A stretch of 64,000 nt of DNA from Aquimarina acroporae (GTDB lineage Bacteria; Bacteroidota; Bacteroidia; Flavobacteriales; Flavobacteriaceae): positions 186,001 to 250,000 of the forward strand of contig NZ_JALPRE010000006.1 in NCBI RefSeq assembly GCF_023195925.1, written 5' to 3'. The notes below the pieces were generated by a model that did no database searches, was not told where the DNA came from, and saw only the letters and a program-made list of their open reading frames with translations. Shown here in pieces: positions 28,074-37,614 of this stretch. Positions within the stretch are counted from its first letter, which is position 1; each line of letters begins with the position of its first letter. The position numbers were made by a program, and so were the translations under genes.

Positions 28074-31000
28074 ATGAAAATAAGATCTTCAAAAAGTATA
28101 CTATCTCTGGTTTTGTTTGTGCTTGTTTCATGCAGTTGTAAGGACCATCGGTCACCTAAAAAAGAACAAAAAGCAGAAACGCTGTTTACGTTGGTTCCAG
28201 ATTTAGAAACGGGTATTGATTTTATCAATAAGGTGGAACAGGATAATTATTTTAATTGTCTAAAGTATACCTACGCCTTTAATGGAGGGGGAGTTGCCAT
28301 TGGGGATATAAATAATGATCAACTCGATGATGTTTATTTTACTGCTAATCAAACTTCAAACAAACTTTATCTTAACAAAGGAGATTTTAAATTTGAAGAT
28401 ATTACCAAATCTGCAGGAGTTAGTGATGAACAAGGATGGACCACGGGTGTATCTATGATAGATATAAATAACGATGGTTGGCTAGATATCTATGTTTGTA
28501 AATCGGCTTCATTAAGCAACAACGAGCACAGAAGAAATAAGTTATTTATCAATCAACAGGATGGCTCTTTTAAGGAAGATGCAAAATCCTGGGGGTTAGA
28601 CAATGATGGGTTTTCGGTGCAGTCTTATTTTTTTGATTATGACAGAGATGGAGATCTTGATATGTATTTGGTAAATCATAGAGTCGATTTCAAGAATACG
28701 CTCAGAATAGAGAAAAAAGAAAATCAGAAGTTTTATCCTGAAACTTCTGATCATTTATACAGAAACGATGGATTTTTTTTCACCAACGTAACATTACCTT
28801 CAAAAGTGATAAATAACGCATGGGGATTAAGTGCTTCAATAGGAGATTATAATAATGATAATTGGCCAGATATATATGTGGCGAATGATTATATCGCTCC
28901 AGATTTTATGTATATCAATAACAGAGATGGCACATTTTCAAATCAAATTAATACTCGTTTTAAACACATATCATATAATAGTATGGGGTCTGATTATGCA
29001 GATATTAATAACGATTTTTTACCAGATCTAGTCGTTTTAGAAATGTCGGCAGAGGATCATATTCGTAGCAAAGAAAACATGCCTACGATGAACGTTGATG
29101 GTTTTGATAAAATAGTGAATTCAGGGTATCATTACCCATATATGACCAATGTACTTCAACTCAATAATGGGAATGGGGCTTTTAGTGATATGGGGCAGTT
29201 AGCAGGCATCTCAAAAACAGACTGGAGTTGGAGTCCGCTAATCGCAGATTTTGATAATGACGGATGTAAAGATTTGATAATTACCAACGGAATAGAGCGG
29301 AATTTTGGCAACCAGGACTACATAAGAGAAGTAAAGAAGAATATAGATCAGAATGTTGAAATGACCTTCATGCAGGTAATCGAGATGATGCCATCAGAAA
29401 AAATAGCAAACTATGCGTTTAGAAATAATGGAGATTTGACATTTTCTAATACTACGATAGCATGGGGGTTAGATCAAAAATATAACTCTAACGGATTTGC
29501 TTATGGAGATTTAGATAATGATGGAGATTTAGACATAGTCTTTAATAACATGTCTGATAAAGCAACTATTTACAGGAATAATACAACGGGAAATTACATT
29601 ACAATAAAACTGAAAGGAGGCTCTCAAAATACGTCCGGTATAGGAGCAAAGATAAAAGTAGTTACCAAAGATAATGAACAATACCAGGAATTATATGTTA
29701 GTAGGGGATTCCAATCATCGGTATCTAATATTGTGAATTTTGGTATTGGAGAGCATAAAAAAGTGGATAAGATAGAGGTTGTTTGGCCAAATGGAGTGAT
29801 TTCGGTTCTGGAAAATGTCGAGGCAAACCAGCGAATACATATAAATTTTGAAGAAGCCAAGAGCGGGACTCCAATAAAGAAAAAAACACACCGAATTCTT
29901 ACACCAATTAATCCCATATCGCTAGGGATTACTTATAGTCATAAAGAAAATGAATATAATGATTTTGAGAATCAGGTTTTATTACCACAGAAATTATCCC
30001 AACAAGGTCCAGCTATAGCTGTTGGTGATGTTAATGGTGATGGTCTGGACGATTTTTTTATCGGAGGAGCCAAAAACCAAAAAGCAGCCTTATATATTCA
30101 AAAAAAGCGAAAAAAATTTGAGGAGAATACCCAAGAAGCTTTTACCAAAGATGCACAATATGAAGATAATGGAGTGTTACTTTTTGACGCCGATCAAGAT
30201 AATGACCTGGATCTGTATGTGTCGAGCGGGGGGTATGAAGTTTCAGACAATAACCGTATGCTTATTGATAGATTATATATAAACGACGGTAAAGGTAATT
30301 TTAAAAGAAGTAATCATAGATTACCCAAATTAAAGAATAATACAAAAAGAGTAGTAGCGGCTGATTTAGATAAAGATGGAGATCTGGATCTAATTATTGG
30401 AGGACATGTTAAACCAGGAATGTACCCTTTGGCTTCGACATCTTACATTCTAAAAAATAATAATGGTGTTTTTGAAGATGTAACTCAAAAAATAGCTCCT
30501 GAGTTTTCCGAAATTGGAATAGTTAATGATATCATATGTTCAGATTTTGATAATGATAATGACCTTGATTTAATAGTGGTTGGAGATTGGATACCTATAA
30601 CCATATTCAAAAATAATGGAGGGACTTATCATAAAGTAAATATTCCTGGTCTCAAGGACACAGAAGGTTGGTGGAACACCGTTAAGGAGATCGATATCGA
30701 TAAAGATGGCGATAAAGATTATATCATAGGTAACTTGGGAGACAATAATAAATTTCATCCCACCCAAGAACACCCCCTGCATATTTATAGTAAAAACTTT
30801 GATGCCAATAATACTTATGATATGGTGTTGAGTAAGAGTTATAAAGGAAATTTAGTTCCGCTAAGAGGAAAAGAATGCTCTTCAGAACAAAATCCTTTTA
30901 TAGCTGAAAAAATAGCCACCTATAAAGATTTTGCTTTATCTACAATGAATGATATTTATGGGAAGGAAGAACTGAAAACATCCTACCATAAAGTAGCCTA

Positions 31001-31361
31001 CGAATTAGGCACTGCCTATATCATCAATAATGGAGATAATACCTTTGAATTCAAAAAAATGCCTTCTATTGCTCAATTGGGCCCAACAATGGATTTTGAA
31101 ATAACAGATATAAATAATGATGGTTTTCCTGATGTCGTAGGTGTCGGTGCAATATATGAAGCAGAAGTAGAAACAATACGTTATGATGCAAATAATGGTT
31201 ATATCCTTCTAGGAAACCCAACTGGCGAGTTACAACCATTCAAAGATGTTAATTTTTATGTGGGTAAAAATTCAAAAGCAATCAACAAAATAAAAATAGG
31301 AGATGATACCTGTTTTTTGGTAGGAAATAATAATGATATGCTATCCATATTTAAAAAGTAG
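28074..31361 (+). CDS. FG-GAP/VCBS-repeat and UnbV-domain lipoprotein, copy 1
   Basis: I chose ATG 28074 (1095 residues); the in-frame TTG at 28059 lies inside the terminator stem. The signal ends LVSCSC (lipidated Cys about 20). An FG-GAP/VCBS propeller occupies about 45-500, with many calcium-type loops such as DINNDGWLDIY and DLDNDGDLDI. An UnbV/ASPIC domain follows at about 506-590 (GIGAKIKVV, VSRGFQSS, VVWPNG), then a second FG-GAP set at about 640-880 and a C-terminal region with RGKECSSEQ. The exact role is unknown. Placement straight after SusC/SusD suggests a surface glycan-binding or transporter-accessory protein. The next gene, 22 bases on, is a paralogue of the same design. Confidence 0.85.
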   Translation: MKIRSSKSILSLVLFVLVSCSCKDHRSPKKEQKAETLFTLVPDLETGIDFINKVEQDNYFNCLKYTYAFNGGGVAIGDINNDQLDDVYFTANQTSNKLYLNKGDFKFEDITKSAGVSDEQGWTTGVSMIDINNDGWLDIYVCKSASLSNNEHRRNKLFINQQDGSFKEDAKSWGLDNDGFSVQSYFFDYDRDGDLDMYLVNHRVDFKNTLRIEKKENQKFYPETSDHLYRNDGFFFTNVTLPSKVINNAWGLSASIGDYNNDNWPDIYVANDYIAPDFMYINNRDGTFSNQINTRFKHISYNSMGSDYADINNDFLPDLVVLEMSAEDHIRSKENMPTMNVDGFDKIVNSGYHYPYMTNVLQLNNGNGAFSDMGQLAGISKTDWSWSPLIADFDNDGCKDLIITNGIERNFGNQDYIREVKKNIDQNVEMTFMQVIEMMPSEKIANYAFRNNGDLTFSNTTIAWGLDQKYNSNGFAYGDLDNDGDLDIVFNNMSDKATIYRNNTTGNYITIKLKGGSQNTSGIGAKIKVVTKDNEQYQELYVSRGFQSSVSNIVNFGIGEHKKVDKIEVVWPNGVISVLENVEANQRIHINFEEAKSGTPIKKKTHRILTPINPISLGITYSHKENEYNDFENQVLLPQKLSQQGPAIAVGDVNGDGLDDFFIGGAKNQKAALYIQKKRKKFEENTQEAFTKDAQYEDNGVLLFDADQDNDLDLYVSSGGYEVSDNNRMLIDRLYINDGKGNFKRSNHRLPKLKNNTKRVVAADLDKDGDLDLIIGGHVKPGMYPLASTSYILKNNNGVFEDVTQKIAPEFSEIGIVNDIICSDFDNDNDLDLIVVGDWIPITIFKNNGGTYHKVNIPGLKDTEGWWNTVKEIDIDKDGDKDYIIGNLGDNNKFHPTQEHPLHIYSKNFDANNTYDMVLSKSYKGNLVPLRGKECSSEQNPFIAEKIATYKDFALSTMNDIYGKEELKTSYHKVAYELGTAYIINNGDNTFEFKKMPSIAQLGPTMDFEITDINNDGFPDVVGVGAIYEAEVETIRYDANNGYILLGNPTGELQPFKDVNFYVGKNSKAINKIKIGDDTCFLVGNNNDMLSIFKK

Positions 31362-31383
31362 ATTTTGAAGTAAGAAAGAATTT

Positions 31384-34300
31384 ATGAAAGTAGTTGTGAT
31401 ATATTTTGTAGTAGTTTTTCTTTTTCTCGTAGGTTGCTCTTCACCAGAAAAAGAGAAGACTTCGGAAGTATTCTTGAAGTTAGATTCAAAAAAGACAGGA
31501 ATAACGTTTACCAATCGGTTAACCGAAAATGATACCTTAAATTATTTTACGTATCCATATATCTACATGGGTGGAGGAATAGCCGTTGGAGATATAAATA
31601 ATGATGGGCTTTTGGATATTTATTTCACTGGAAACCAGGTATCCAACAAATTGTATTTAAATAAAGGAAATCTTGAATTTGAAGATATTACAGAAAGTGC
31701 AGGAGTAGGTGGAGATAGGCGATGGTATACAGGAGTTACAATGTCTGATGTTAACGGAGACGGTTTTTTGGATATCTATTGTTCAGTAGGAGGGAAATTT
31801 GAACCAAAACAAAACCAATTGTTTATAAATAATGGCGACGCAACGTTTTCTGAAAAAGCTGTAGAACTTGGTCTTGCCGATTCAGGAAATAGTACTCAAG
31901 CTACTTTTTTTGATTATGATAAAGATGGAGATTTAGATGTTTATGTAGCAAATTATCCGCCTACAAAATTTAACTCCCCGGTATTTGTATATCAAAACAA
32001 AATGAAAAATGTGAAAGATCATGAGTCTGATCATCTATATGAAAATCAAAACGGAATCTTTATCGATGTGACACAAAAAGCGGGAGTAAAAAGCTTCGGA
32101 CTTTCACTAAGCGCCACTGTTGGTGATATTAATAATGATTCCTGGCCTGATATATATGTGTCAAATGATTTTAGCTCTCCAGATTATATGTACCTCAATA
32201 ATCAGGATGGAACTTTTAGAGAAGTACTTAAGAATGCAACCTCGCAAACTGCATTCTATGGAATGGGTGTAGATATAGCAGATTTTAATAATGATGGGTA
32301 CTTAGATATTTTTCAGGTAGATATGGATGCAAAAAGTAATCGCAGAAAAAAAGCAAATATGGCCAGTATGAATATTCCGTTATTTAGGAACGTGGTTAAT
32401 GCAGGTTTTCACTATCAATATATGCAAAACTGTCTACAACTTCATACAGGTGTCATAGAAAAAGGAATTCCAAAATTTTCAAACATTTCTCGAATCACAG
32501 GTACCTCTTCAACCGATTGGAGTTGGGCTCCTCTCATTGCCGATTTTGATAATGATGGATTAAAAGACTTGTTCGTATCCAATGGAACGCGACGTGAAAT
32601 AAACAATAATGACTATTTTAATAAATTAGATGAATTCAATAGTGTTAGCAAAGATTCGTTATTACCATTAAGTCTCAAAATTCCTTCAGAGCCAATAGAT
32701 AACTTTATGTTCAAGAATCAAGGTGACCTAAGTTTTGAACAAGTCAATGATCAATGGGGCATAAGAGATAAGGGCTTTTCTAATGGAGCGGTTTATGCCG
32801 ATTTTGATAATGATGGAGATTTAGAGATTATTACCAACAATATTGATGATGTTGCCTCTTTCTTTGAAAATACAAGTTCAAAGGTAAATAACTATCTAAA
32901 AATTAAATTTGAAGATGTAAATGATAATAAATTCGGCATCGGTACCAGAGTAAACGTTGTAACCGGCAAAAAAACACAATTACAAGAATTAACAATGACC
33001 AGAGGGTTTCAATCTTCGGTAGCCCCAGAAATGATCTTTGGTTTAGGTAAATACGATGTAGTTGATGAACTTAATATTATTTGGCCAAATGGTGATACAC
33101 AAATACTTCAAAACATAAAAGCAAATCAAAGTATTGTAGTTAAGTCTAAAGATGCGGCTAAAGAAAAAAATGAAAAGATCAAATTGAATACGCATCTTTT
33201 TGCTACAACTAATATGATCTTTCCCCACCATGCCCATGTAGAAAATCAGTTCGACGACTTTTCAAAACAAATATTATTACCTCATAAAATGTCTTCTTTT
33301 GGTCCAGCATTGGCTATTGGGGATTTAAATGGGGATGGATTAGAAGATTACTTTGTTGGAGGGGCAAAGGGATATGCTGGAAGTATATTTTTACAGCATG
33401 AAGGAGGTTTTAAAAAGATGTTACTTCCGGTCTTAGAGCAAAATAAAAATAGTGAAGACATAGGGGCGACAATTTTTGATGCAGATAACGATGGAGATAA
33501 TGATCTTTATGTAGTTAGCGGAGGGTACGAATTTGCTCAAGATTCTGAAAACTTACAAGATAGACTTTATATAAATCATGGAAATGGTAATTTTTCTGAA
33601 TCTATAGATGCGTTGCCAAAAATGCGAACAAGCGGATCAAAAGTAGATACAGCAGATTTTGATAAAGACGGTAAAAAAGATGTATTGGTTTTAGGACGAC
33701 AGGTTCCTGGAAAATATCCGATGCCCGCAAACACATTTATATTAAAAAACAGAAGTAGTCACAATCAAATAAAATTTGATTTTTCTCATGAAATGCAACC
33801 CGAAGAATTTACTGGTTTGGGAATGGCAACAGATGCTGTAATCACAGATTTTAATAATGATAATTGGCCAGATGTAATTGTGGTAGGAGAGTGGATGCAG
33901 ATTCGGGCATTTCAAAATACAAAAGGTAAATTTAAGGAAGTCACCAAAGAGCTAGGACTAGAAAAAACCACTTCATGGTGGTGGAGTATAGAAGAAGGAG
34001 ATTTTGATAATGATGGTGATATGGATTATATAGTTGGAAATAACGGATTAAACTATAAATATAAGGCTAGCGAGGAGGAAACTTTTGATATCTTTTTTAA
34101 TGATTTTGATAATAATGATCATAATGATATTGTTTTAAGCTATTATAATGAGGGTAAACAATATCCAGTAAGAGGTAGAGAATGTTCTTCACAACAAGTA
34201 CCTGGAATCAAACAAAAATTCCAGAATTATGAAAGCTTTGCCAACGCTACCTTAACCGATGTATATTCCCAAAAAACCTTGAACTCCTCTTTACACTATA

Positions 34301-34680
34301 GTGTTCGTTCTTTTGCCAGTGTTTTTTTAGAAAACACTGGTGGTAAATTTGTTATGCATGAACTTCCCAAACTGGCACAAATTTCTAGTATTAATCAGAT
34401 TTTGGTAGATGACTACGATAAGGATAAGCATTTAGACGTACTAATAGCCGGTAATCTGTTTTCTTCAGAAGTGGAGACCCCTCGTAATGATGCCGGGTAT
34501 GGATTATTTCTAAAAGGAAATGGGAAAGGAAATTTTTCTCCCATAAGTACAACAGAAAGTGGTTTTTATGTTCCAGGGGATGTAAAAGATATGAAGATGA
34601 TAAAGGTGAAAGATACGTCATACATCATTGCAGCAAAAAACAACGATAGCCTTCAATATATAGTGCATCTTAAGAACTAA
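31384..34680 (+). CDS. FG-GAP/VCBS-repeat and UnbV-domain lipoprotein, copy 2
   Basis: 1098 residues with lipobox FLVGC (Cys about 19). Domain order repeats that of the preceding gene: first FG-GAP propeller (about 40-490), UnbV domain about 501-585 (GIGTRVNVV, MTRGFQSS, IIWPNG), second FG-GAP set (about 630-890), C-terminal RGRECSSQQ motif and a closing beta region. The two proteins align along their whole length but are clearly diverged, so the duplication is old and both may be functional. Loops DINNDGLLDIY and DADNDGDNDLY are standard calcium-binding forms. Family members are usual near SusC/SusD genes in flavobacteria but have no settled function. Membrane attachment is by lipid only. 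Confidence 0.85.
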   Translation: MKVVVIYFVVVFLFLVGCSSPEKEKTSEVFLKLDSKKTGITFTNRLTENDTLNYFTYPYIYMGGGIAVGDINNDGLLDIYFTGNQVSNKLYLNKGNLEFEDITESAGVGGDRRWYTGVTMSDVNGDGFLDIYCSVGGKFEPKQNQLFINNGDATFSEKAVELGLADSGNSTQATFFDYDKDGDLDVYVANYPPTKFNSPVFVYQNKMKNVKDHESDHLYENQNGIFIDVTQKAGVKSFGLSLSATVGDINNDSWPDIYVSNDFSSPDYMYLNNQDGTFREVLKNATSQTAFYGMGVDIADFNNDGYLDIFQVDMDAKSNRRKKANMASMNIPLFRNVVNAGFHYQYMQNCLQLHTGVIEKGIPKFSNISRITGTSSTDWSWAPLIADFDNDGLKDLFVSNGTRREINNNDYFNKLDEFNSVSKDSLLPLSLKIPSEPIDNFMFKNQGDLSFEQVNDQWGIRDKGFSNGAVYADFDNDGDLEIITNNIDDVASFFENTSSKVNNYLKIKFEDVNDNKFGIGTRVNVVTGKKTQLQELTMTRGFQSSVAPEMIFGLGKYDVVDELNIIWPNGDTQILQNIKANQSIVVKSKDAAKEKNEKIKLNTHLFATTNMIFPHHAHVENQFDDFSKQILLPHKMSSFGPALAIGDLNGDGLEDYFVGGAKGYAGSIFLQHEGGFKKMLLPVLEQNKNSEDIGATIFDADNDGDNDLYVVSGGYEFAQDSENLQDRLYINHGNGNFSESIDALPKMRTSGSKVDTADFDKDGKKDVLVLGRQVPGKYPMPANTFILKNRSSHNQIKFDFSHEMQPEEFTGLGMATDAVITDFNNDNWPDVIVVGEWMQIRAFQNTKGKFKEVTKELGLEKTTSWWWSIEEGDFDNDGDMDYIVGNNGLNYKYKASEEETFDIFFNDFDNNDHNDIVLSYYNEGKQYPVRGRECSSQQVPGIKQKFQNYESFANATLTDVYSQKTLNSSLHYSVRSFASVFLENTGGKFVMHELPKLAQISSINQILVDDYDKDKHLDVLIAGNLFSSEVETPRNDAGYGLFLKGNGKGNFSPISTTESGFYVPGDVKDMKMIKVKDTSYIIAAKNNDSLQYIVHLKN

Positions 34681-34741
34681 TAAATATGTTGAATTTTTTC
34701 AATTCTGATAGTTTCAGTTTAAATCAATAAAAATTTTATCA

Positions 34742-36025
34742 ATGAAATATATGCTCATGTTATGTTGTGTGATCACACAATTGTCTTTTAGTCAAACTAA
34801 TGGGAAAGCAGAAAACCAAGAATTCCTTCTTTGGCAATATGTTGGTGAATGGTTAAATGGTGATAACATAAATGCGAAAGAGGTTAGTAAAGATCCTAAT
34901 ACCAGGATTTTGGTTACACCCAAAATGGATGGAGTTTCTTTTTGGGTTGAAGTATCTCAAAAAAAAGTAAATCAATGGGCTGTGATCCTGACCGAAATGA
35001 TAAGTTATGATGCCAATACCAATGAAATTGTAGCATTGGGAACTAACCCAGAAGCCGAAAACTTTATAGGTAAAGGTTTTTTCTCTTCATACGATAAACT
35101 TACCATGCGAGATCATGATTTTAAGGGGGATTTTGTTCAGGAAGTTAGATTTCATTTTGAGGAAGATGGGAGATTATTGCTAACTGGAGATGCTCCAGAT
35201 GATGAATATGATTGGGAAGGTGTTTTTTTTAAAACTAAAACCCACAATAAAAACTTTGGAATTCATTTGGTCTCTGTAGATTCTGAAATGAGAAAAGATC
35301 CTTTAGGAACTATCGATAAAATAGGAAAAATGGGGTATTCTTATGTAGAAACGCATAGATATGATAATGGTAAGTTTTATGGGTTAACACCCGAACAATT
35401 TCATATGGTATTAGAGAAAAATAATCTTCATCTAGCAGGGTCAATGGTATTTAAAGATTTAGACTTTGATAATCCAGACCAGTCAATGAAATGGTGGGAT
35501 AGGTGTATCGAGGATCACTTAAAAATAAAAGTAAGTTATCTCACCACCACAAATATCAATCTGGAACTTCTTAAACAAGAGGATGGACTAAAAAGATACG
35601 CTTCATACTTTAACAAAATTGGTAGAAAATGTAATGCCAATGGTTTAAAGTTTTTGTACCATAACCATACAGATGAATTTAAAAAAATTGGTAACCAGAT
35701 CATCTATGATTACCTTCTTGATCATACAGATCCAGAAGTAGTATACTTTCAATCAGATTTGTTTTGGATGTATACCGCCAAAGTCGATCCTGTCTATTAC
35801 TTTGAAAAATACCCTAGTAGATTTCTTAGCTGGCATGTAAAAGACATAAAAGAACTAGGAGCCAGTGGTAAAATAGATTTTAAACGACTTTTTTCTTTTG
35901 CTTCGGTAGCAGGTTTACAATATAATACAGTAGAAATAGAAAATTATGATTATCCTCCCTTGATAAGTGCTAGAATGGCGTCGGATTATATTAGGTATAA
36001 AAGGTTTATAAACAATTATGACTAA
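34742..36025 (+). CDS. Secreted isomerase/epimerase-like TIM barrel fused to a lipocalin-like domain
   Basis: 427 residues. Signal peptide 1-18 (LSFSQ), a beta-rich lipocalin-like domain (about 25-165; resembles DUF1579, YVGEWL, SYDANTNEIVALG) and an AP_endonuc_2/xylose-isomerase-like barrel (about 172-425). Candidate metal or acid residues are Glu in YVETHRY, His in YHNHTDEF, Asp in FQSDLFW, His in SWHVKDI and Glu in NTVEIENY. Known relatives isomerise or epimerise sugars in the cytoplasm, while exported relatives are linked in some systems to 3-keto-glycoside cleavage. Export argues against ordinary xylose isomerisation. It closes the transcript of the two FG-GAP proteins, 61 bases downstream. 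Confidence 0.7.
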   Translation: MKYMLMLCCVITQLSFSQTNGKAENQEFLLWQYVGEWLNGDNINAKEVSKDPNTRILVTPKMDGVSFWVEVSQKKVNQWAVILTEMISYDANTNEIVALGTNPEAENFIGKGFFSSYDKLTMRDHDFKGDFVQEVRFHFEEDGRLLLTGDAPDDEYDWEGVFFKTKTHNKNFGIHLVSVDSEMRKDPLGTIDKIGKMGYSYVETHRYDNGKFYGLTPEQFHMVLEKNNLHLAGSMVFKDLDFDNPDQSMKWWDRCIEDHLKIKVSYLTTTNINLELLKQEDGLKRYASYFNKIGRKCNANGLKFLYHNHTDEFKKIGNQIIYDYLLDHTDPEVVYFQSDLFWMYTAKVDPVYYFEKYPSRFLSWHVKDIKELGASGKIDFKRLFSFASVAGLQYNTVEIENYDYPPLISARMASDYIRYKRFINNYD

Positions 36026-36158
36026 AATTACGGTGTTGTTATCCAAGTAAACGGCTTAATTTTTATCATCTGCCGGTATCGCCTTGCAAATCTGCCAAAA
36101 AGCTTCATTTGTACTATCAAACGACACATTTTTTACATCTTTCGTAATAGGTAAAACC

Positions 36159-36166
36159 TAATTTTG
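36159..36166 (+). promoter_or_regulatory. -7 promoter box (TAnnTTTG) before the CBM lipoprotein
   Basis: TAATTTTG in the context ACCTAATTTTGAGATTAAC resembles the GH11 promoter (CCCTAATTTTGATGTTAAAC at 7802-7821). It lies 132 bases before the start codon. A weak ACGA...TCGT pair (36121-36145) just upstream could be a degraded version of the GH8/GH11 palindrome. The rest of the 273-base gap shows nothing else. Confidence 0.4.
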
Positions 36167-36298
36167 AGATTAACATAAATAAAGTGTTAAGGTTTAAGTG
36201 TTTTGATAATTAGGGAAAAATAAGTTTTGAACAAGATTCTCAAGATTACTATTAAAAGCTTTAAAATTTAATAAGTAACTATTTTTAATACTATTACG

Positions 36299-37558
36299 AT
36301 GAAAAAACTAAGAGTTTTATTTGCGTCTTTTTTTTGCGTTCTGTTATGGTCTTGCAGTGATGATGACTCGGTAACAGAAATTATTGAACCATCATTTACG
36401 GTACAACAATCTCCAGATGATAGTAGCGTGTATTTTTTTGAAAATACAACCCCTGGAAAAGAAAACTTTTACAACTTCTGGCAATTCGATATTGGTGGGC
36501 CCAAATTTGCAGATGCTAATGGACCAATAGAACGTAAATTTGAAGAAGAAGGTTTTAGACGCGTTGTGCTTACCGTTGTGGGAAGAAATGGTTCTGCATT
36601 TGCTACTGAAGATATAACGGTGACTTTGCCGTTACCAGACGATACTAGGTTTTTATTGAATCCTGAAAATTTATTACATAATGGGTATTTCGCCGAAGGT
36701 AGCGGGGACGATTTTTCCAATTGGGGAAAATTTAACGGTGAAGATAGAATTACCGAAGAAACCAGCGAGGTGCAAGTAGGGTTTAGAGCAGCCAAAATAA
36801 GTAATCCTGTAGATGGAAACCCTTGGGAAACTCAATTCGTAGCAGACGAAGTACCGACTACAGATGGAGAAAAATATACAGCTTCTGTATGGATAAAAGG
36901 AGATCCAGTTGTGGTTCGTTTCTCTACAAATCCGGGAGTTGGTGGAGATCAATATGCCGGTGATTATACGGTCACAGGTGATTGGACTCAATATTCATGG
37001 ACATTTACAGCAAATTCTGCAACAACGCTATTAGCACTAGATATGGGAACTACAGCGGGAGATTTCTTTATAGATGCCGTAGAATTGGTGCCTGGTGAGA
37101 GTGCTCTTCCTTTACCATCAAATAATAGCGAATTACTTAATGGTGGATTAGAAGAAGGAACCGGTAATGATTTTACAAACTGGGGAAAGTTTAATGGAGA
37201 AGATAGAATTACCGAAGAAACAGTTGAAGTTTTAGGAGGATCACGCGCACTGAAAGTAGAAAACCCTGCAGATGGGAACCCTTGGGAAACACAATTTGTA
37301 AGCGACGCTTTTGATACCGTAAATGGAGATAGCTATACAGTTTCAATGTGGATGAAAGGAGATCCTGTAGTGGTTCGTTTTTCTACAAATCCTGGAGTTG
37401 GAGGAGATCAATATGCAGGTGATTATACCGTAACAGCAGATTGGACGAAGTATTCCTGGACATTTACAGCAAATTCAGACACCACCCTCATCGCTTTAGA
37501 TATGGGAACCACTGGAGGTATATTTTATGTAGATGATATTAAGGTTGTAAAAGATTAA
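36299..37558 (+). CDS. Surface xylan-binding lipoprotein with PKD-like domain and two near-identical CBM modules
   Basis: 419 residues. Lipobox LLWSC (Cys about 19), a PKD-like beta domain (about 30-105) and two tandem CBM4/9/22-type jelly rolls, about 123-268 and 279-418. The two modules share long identical stretches, for example NWGKFNGEDRITEET and FSTNPGVGGDQYAGDYTV. The DNA differs mainly at third codon positions, so this is a fairly recent duplication kept by selection. No catalytic domain is present. Such proteins hold polysaccharide at the cell surface; its position directly before GH10 fits a SusE-like or surface glycan-binding protein. In Bacteroides, similar CBMs sit inside the GH10 itself, whereas here they are on a separate polypeptide. 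The xylan ligand is inferred. Confidence 0.8.
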   Translation: MKKLRVLFASFFCVLLWSCSDDDSVTEIIEPSFTVQQSPDDSSVYFFENTTPGKENFYNFWQFDIGGPKFADANGPIERKFEEEGFRRVVLTVVGRNGSAFATEDITVTLPLPDDTRFLLNPENLLHNGYFAEGSGDDFSNWGKFNGEDRITEETSEVQVGFRAAKISNPVDGNPWETQFVADEVPTTDGEKYTASVWIKGDPVVVRFSTNPGVGGDQYAGDYTVTGDWTQYSWTFTANSATTLLALDMGTTAGDFFIDAVELVPGESALPLPSNNSELLNGGLEEGTGNDFTNWGKFNGEDRITEETVEVLGGSRALKVENPADGNPWETQFVSDAFDTVNGDSYTVSMWMKGDPVVVRFSTNPGVGGDQYAGDYTVTADWTKYSWTFTANSDTTLIALDMGTTGGIFYVDDIKVVKD

Positions 37559-37614
37559 GACAAACCATTTAAATACTAATGCAAACCCCGAATAACTAAT
37601 TTAAATTCTTTTAA

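Noticed and set aside
34742..36025. Cytoplasmic xylose isomerase (XylA)
   Set aside because: It has a signal peptide, an added lipocalin-like domain and lacks the length and motifs of XylA; only the general barrel fold is shared.
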